A model generated the notes under the pieces. It saw nothing but the letters and a program-made list of their open reading frames with translations. It had not been told where the DNA came from and searched no databases. A DNA stretch of 6,878 bases from Bacteriovoracaceae bacterium UBA2394 (GTDB lineage Bacteria; Bdellovibrionota; UBA2394): positions 1 to 6,878 of the forward strand of contig DDSI01000270.1 in assembly GCA_002343335.1 (NCBI GenBank), given 5' to 3'. The translations under genes were made by a program, and so were the position numbers. The stretch's first letter is position 1. The number at the start of each line of letters is the position of its first letter. Positions 5,496 to 6,878 of this stretch are shown here, piece after piece.

Positions 5496-6428
5496 ATGCG
5501 TTTTTATACCACCTGTATTACTTCATCTTTTTTTATTTCTGTCATTTCACTCACCCTTTCCGCTCAAGAAAATGTCGAGAATAGTCCGATCGCGGATCGT
5601 GCTCGTGAAGCGAGACAACTCAAGGAAGCGGCAATTAAAGAGAGATTTAAAAGTGCTTTGCAGAAATCCGATAAGCTTTTTGAGGAAATAAACACGAAGG
5701 GCGATGAAATGTTCGGGTCTGATTCAAAAAAAAATGAAGCTGCATATCTATTCGGAGAAACGACGAGAACAATCGCTGCCGATTTAGAAAATGCCCTGCA
5801 ACAGCTATCCAAAGATGGATCGATGGAGGAAGCGGAATATCAGAAATGGATAATGGAAATTATTGCCAGAGTAAATCCGGAGACCGCTCGTCGATTGTTT
5901 TTTCAAATTTATCGGTACCCTAGCATCAACTTAGATGCCGCACAGGCAGAAGCCATGAAGCATGCCCTATTAAAATCAGTCCAAAACTCTCGGCTTAAGA
6001 GAAAAGCCCTGTCACTCGATGGTAACCGCAGCAAATTTAAAACGGATGTTCTTAAAGAATGGGAAAGTGCCGAAGCAACTTTGATAGCCAGCTTTGACTC
6101 TTACCTTATGTCTCAGGTGGAGAATGAAACTCCTTCAGAAGCATTCGACCGAAAAATGAAATTAGCAGAGCTGGGCTCATCGGCGGGTGTACGAAATGCA
6201 CTTCGAGCGAAAGCAATTGAAAAAACGCAGGCCTATCCTGTGAGAGCAGCAAAGGAAATGATCCTTGCGATTGAAAAAGATATCTCTTTGAAACCTTTCC
6301 CCTCCCCGAACGTGCGCGAGCAGACGTTTGAAGACACGATGGGAGTCGCGATGAATCACTTTAAATTGCGCCGGCTCGTCGGAGACCAAGCTGAAGTTCA
6401 AAGCTTCTTGAATGATTTGAATCCTTAA
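5496..6428 (+). CDS. Exported helical cysteine-free protein, sigma-54 driven
   Basis: This is a 310-residue protein. The N-terminus M-R-F-Y-T-T-C-I-T-S-S-F-F-I-S-V-I-S-L-T is a signal peptide with a likely cut at L-S-A23-Q, so the mature protein is periplasmic or secreted. The rest is almost entirely charged amphipathic helix (for example A-R-E-A-R-Q-L-K-E-A-A-I-K-E-R-F and A-F-D-R-K-M-K-L-A-E-L). No cysteine follows the signal peptide and no further membrane span is seen. Heptad-like stretches around 35-70 suggest coiled coil. I recognise no family; a structural or scaffold protein or an exported effector is possible but unproven. The start is supported by GGAGGG nine bases upstream and a sigma-54 promoter with its predicted start at about 5478. 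A run of nine A at 5726-5734 sits inside the coding sequence. The stop overlaps the stop of the convergent metalloprotease gene. Confidence 0.85.
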   Translation: MRFYTTCITSSFFISVISLTLSAQENVENSPIADRAREARQLKEAAIKERFKSALQKSDKLFEEINTKGDEMFGSDSKKNEAAYLFGETTRTIAADLENALQQLSKDGSMEEAEYQKWIMEIIARVNPETARRLFFQIYRYPSINLDAAQAEAMKHALLKSVQNSRLKRKALSLDGNRSKFKTDVLKEWESAEATLIASFDSYLMSQVENETPSEAFDRKMKLAELGSSAGVRNALRAKAIEKTQAYPVRAAKEMILAIEKDISLKPFPSPNVREQTFEDTMGVAMNHFKLRRLVGDQAEVQSFLNDLNP

Positions 6429-6878
6429 TTGGGAGATCGCCGATAGGCTCGGTCGAGTTCGAGGAAATGCTCTTCGAGCACCCGACCCGTCCGGGCGCTC
6501 ATGATGTTGTCTTGATCCAAATTGTAATAGAGCAACGAGCGATCCTCTTTTCCTACGAGCTCAATATAGGAATCTAAGAAACCCAAAAAGTGCCCGAACT
6601 CATGCGCGATCGTGTAACTGAATAACCACTCATGTCGAGGCGTGTTAATGTCCAGAAACATCGTGTGATCTTTCACGCGGGGATTGGAGTTGGACAAGTC
6701 TTGAAAAATAATATGCGGAAGCTGAGGATCTTCATAGTCATTGATGATTTTGATCTGCCATGGCCCTACTCGCCACGCGTCTTCGATAATTTTTTTTAAG
6801 AGGTCATTCATTTCCGGATCTGGATAGCGGCTGATCGGAAAGAGAAAGACGTGGGGATCATTTGGATCTCTCTTCACA
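6425..6878 (-). CDS. Zinc metalloprotease, metzincin type (5' end outside window)
   Basis: The frame is open to the right edge, so only the last ~150 residues are visible. The first codon seen (GTG at 6877) is probably internal. The sequence contains A-H-E-F-G-H-F-L-G-F-L-D, that is H-E-x-x-H-x-x-G-x-x-D: two zinc-binding histidines, the catalytic glutamate, the glycine turn and an aspartate at the third-ligand position. About 22 residues later comes D-N-I-M-S, a good Met-turn. Together these define a metzincin fold. The family normally uses His as third ligand, with Asp in some members such as snapalysin-like enzymes. The short distance from metal site to C-terminus means a compact catalytic domain. 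Such enzymes are usually secreted; the signal peptide, if any, is beyond the window. The stop (TAA, 6427-6425) overlaps the stop of the + strand 310-residue gene within TTAA, so the two genes converge with no spacer. Confidence 0.8.
   Translation of the reverse strand, partial: VKRDPNDPHVFLFPISRYPDPEMNDLLKKIIEDAWRVGPWQIKIINDYEDPQLPHIIFQDLSNSNPRVKDHTMFLDINTPRHEWLFSYTIAHEFGHFLGFLDSYIELVGKEDRSLLYYNLDQDNIMSARTGRVLEEHFLELDRAYRRSPN

Noticed and set aside
1..6878. CRISPR array, tRNA genes, insertion sequence ends or long direct repeats
   Set aside because: None was seen by eye on either strand.

Overview
The window looks like chromosomal DNA of a Gram-negative, predatory-type or environmental bacterium of the Bdellovibrionota/former deltaproteobacterial kind. 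This is inference. It rests on the moderate GC (a little under half by eye), a Tat-exported DUF1501-type protein, a lipobox lipoprotein, many signal-peptide-bearing orphan proteins, a metzincin-type protease and sigma-54 promoters. No rRNA, tRNA, CRISPR array or intact mobile element is visible.

Left block (1-3521, + strand). The 3' end of a gene whose C-terminus resembles the C-terminal domains of the planctomycete/myxobacterial 'PSD/DUF1585' cytochrome-associated proteins is followed 17 bases after its stop codon by a Tat-dependent DUF1501-family protein (520-2358). A lipoprotein gene (2355-3062) overlaps that one by ATGA. The three read as one operon making a cell-envelope set; PSD-like and DUF1501 proteins are known to be encoded in pairs. 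A small multi-span membrane protein (about 3108-3521) follows on the same strand.

Middle (3507-3971). This is a decayed patch. A minus-strand reading frame without a convincing start (3507 to at most 3830) abuts the last ~55 codons of a GGDEF (diguanylate cyclase) domain on the + strand (about 3809-3971). The GGEEF half of that domain is absent. It looks like a junction between two gene remnants.

Right block (4012-6878). Two minus-strand genes encode exported proteins: a six-cysteine secreted protein (4012-4524) and a secreted protein with features of a kinase-like fold whose catalytic Asp/Asn appear replaced (4614-5339). Across a 156-base divergent intergenic region lies a + strand gene for an exported, helical, cysteine-free 310-residue protein (5496-6428). 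That intergenic region carries a very good sigma-54 (-24/-12) promoter for the rightward gene and a good second one for the leftward gene. A 7-bp perfect dyad (TGCCCCA-N5-TGGGGCA) between them is a candidate enhancer-binding-protein site. The most interesting proposal here is that a sigma-54 activator co-induces a divergent set of uncharacterised secreted proteins. The window closes with the 3' part of a zinc metalloprotease gene on the minus strand, whose stop codon overlaps that of the 310-residue gene.
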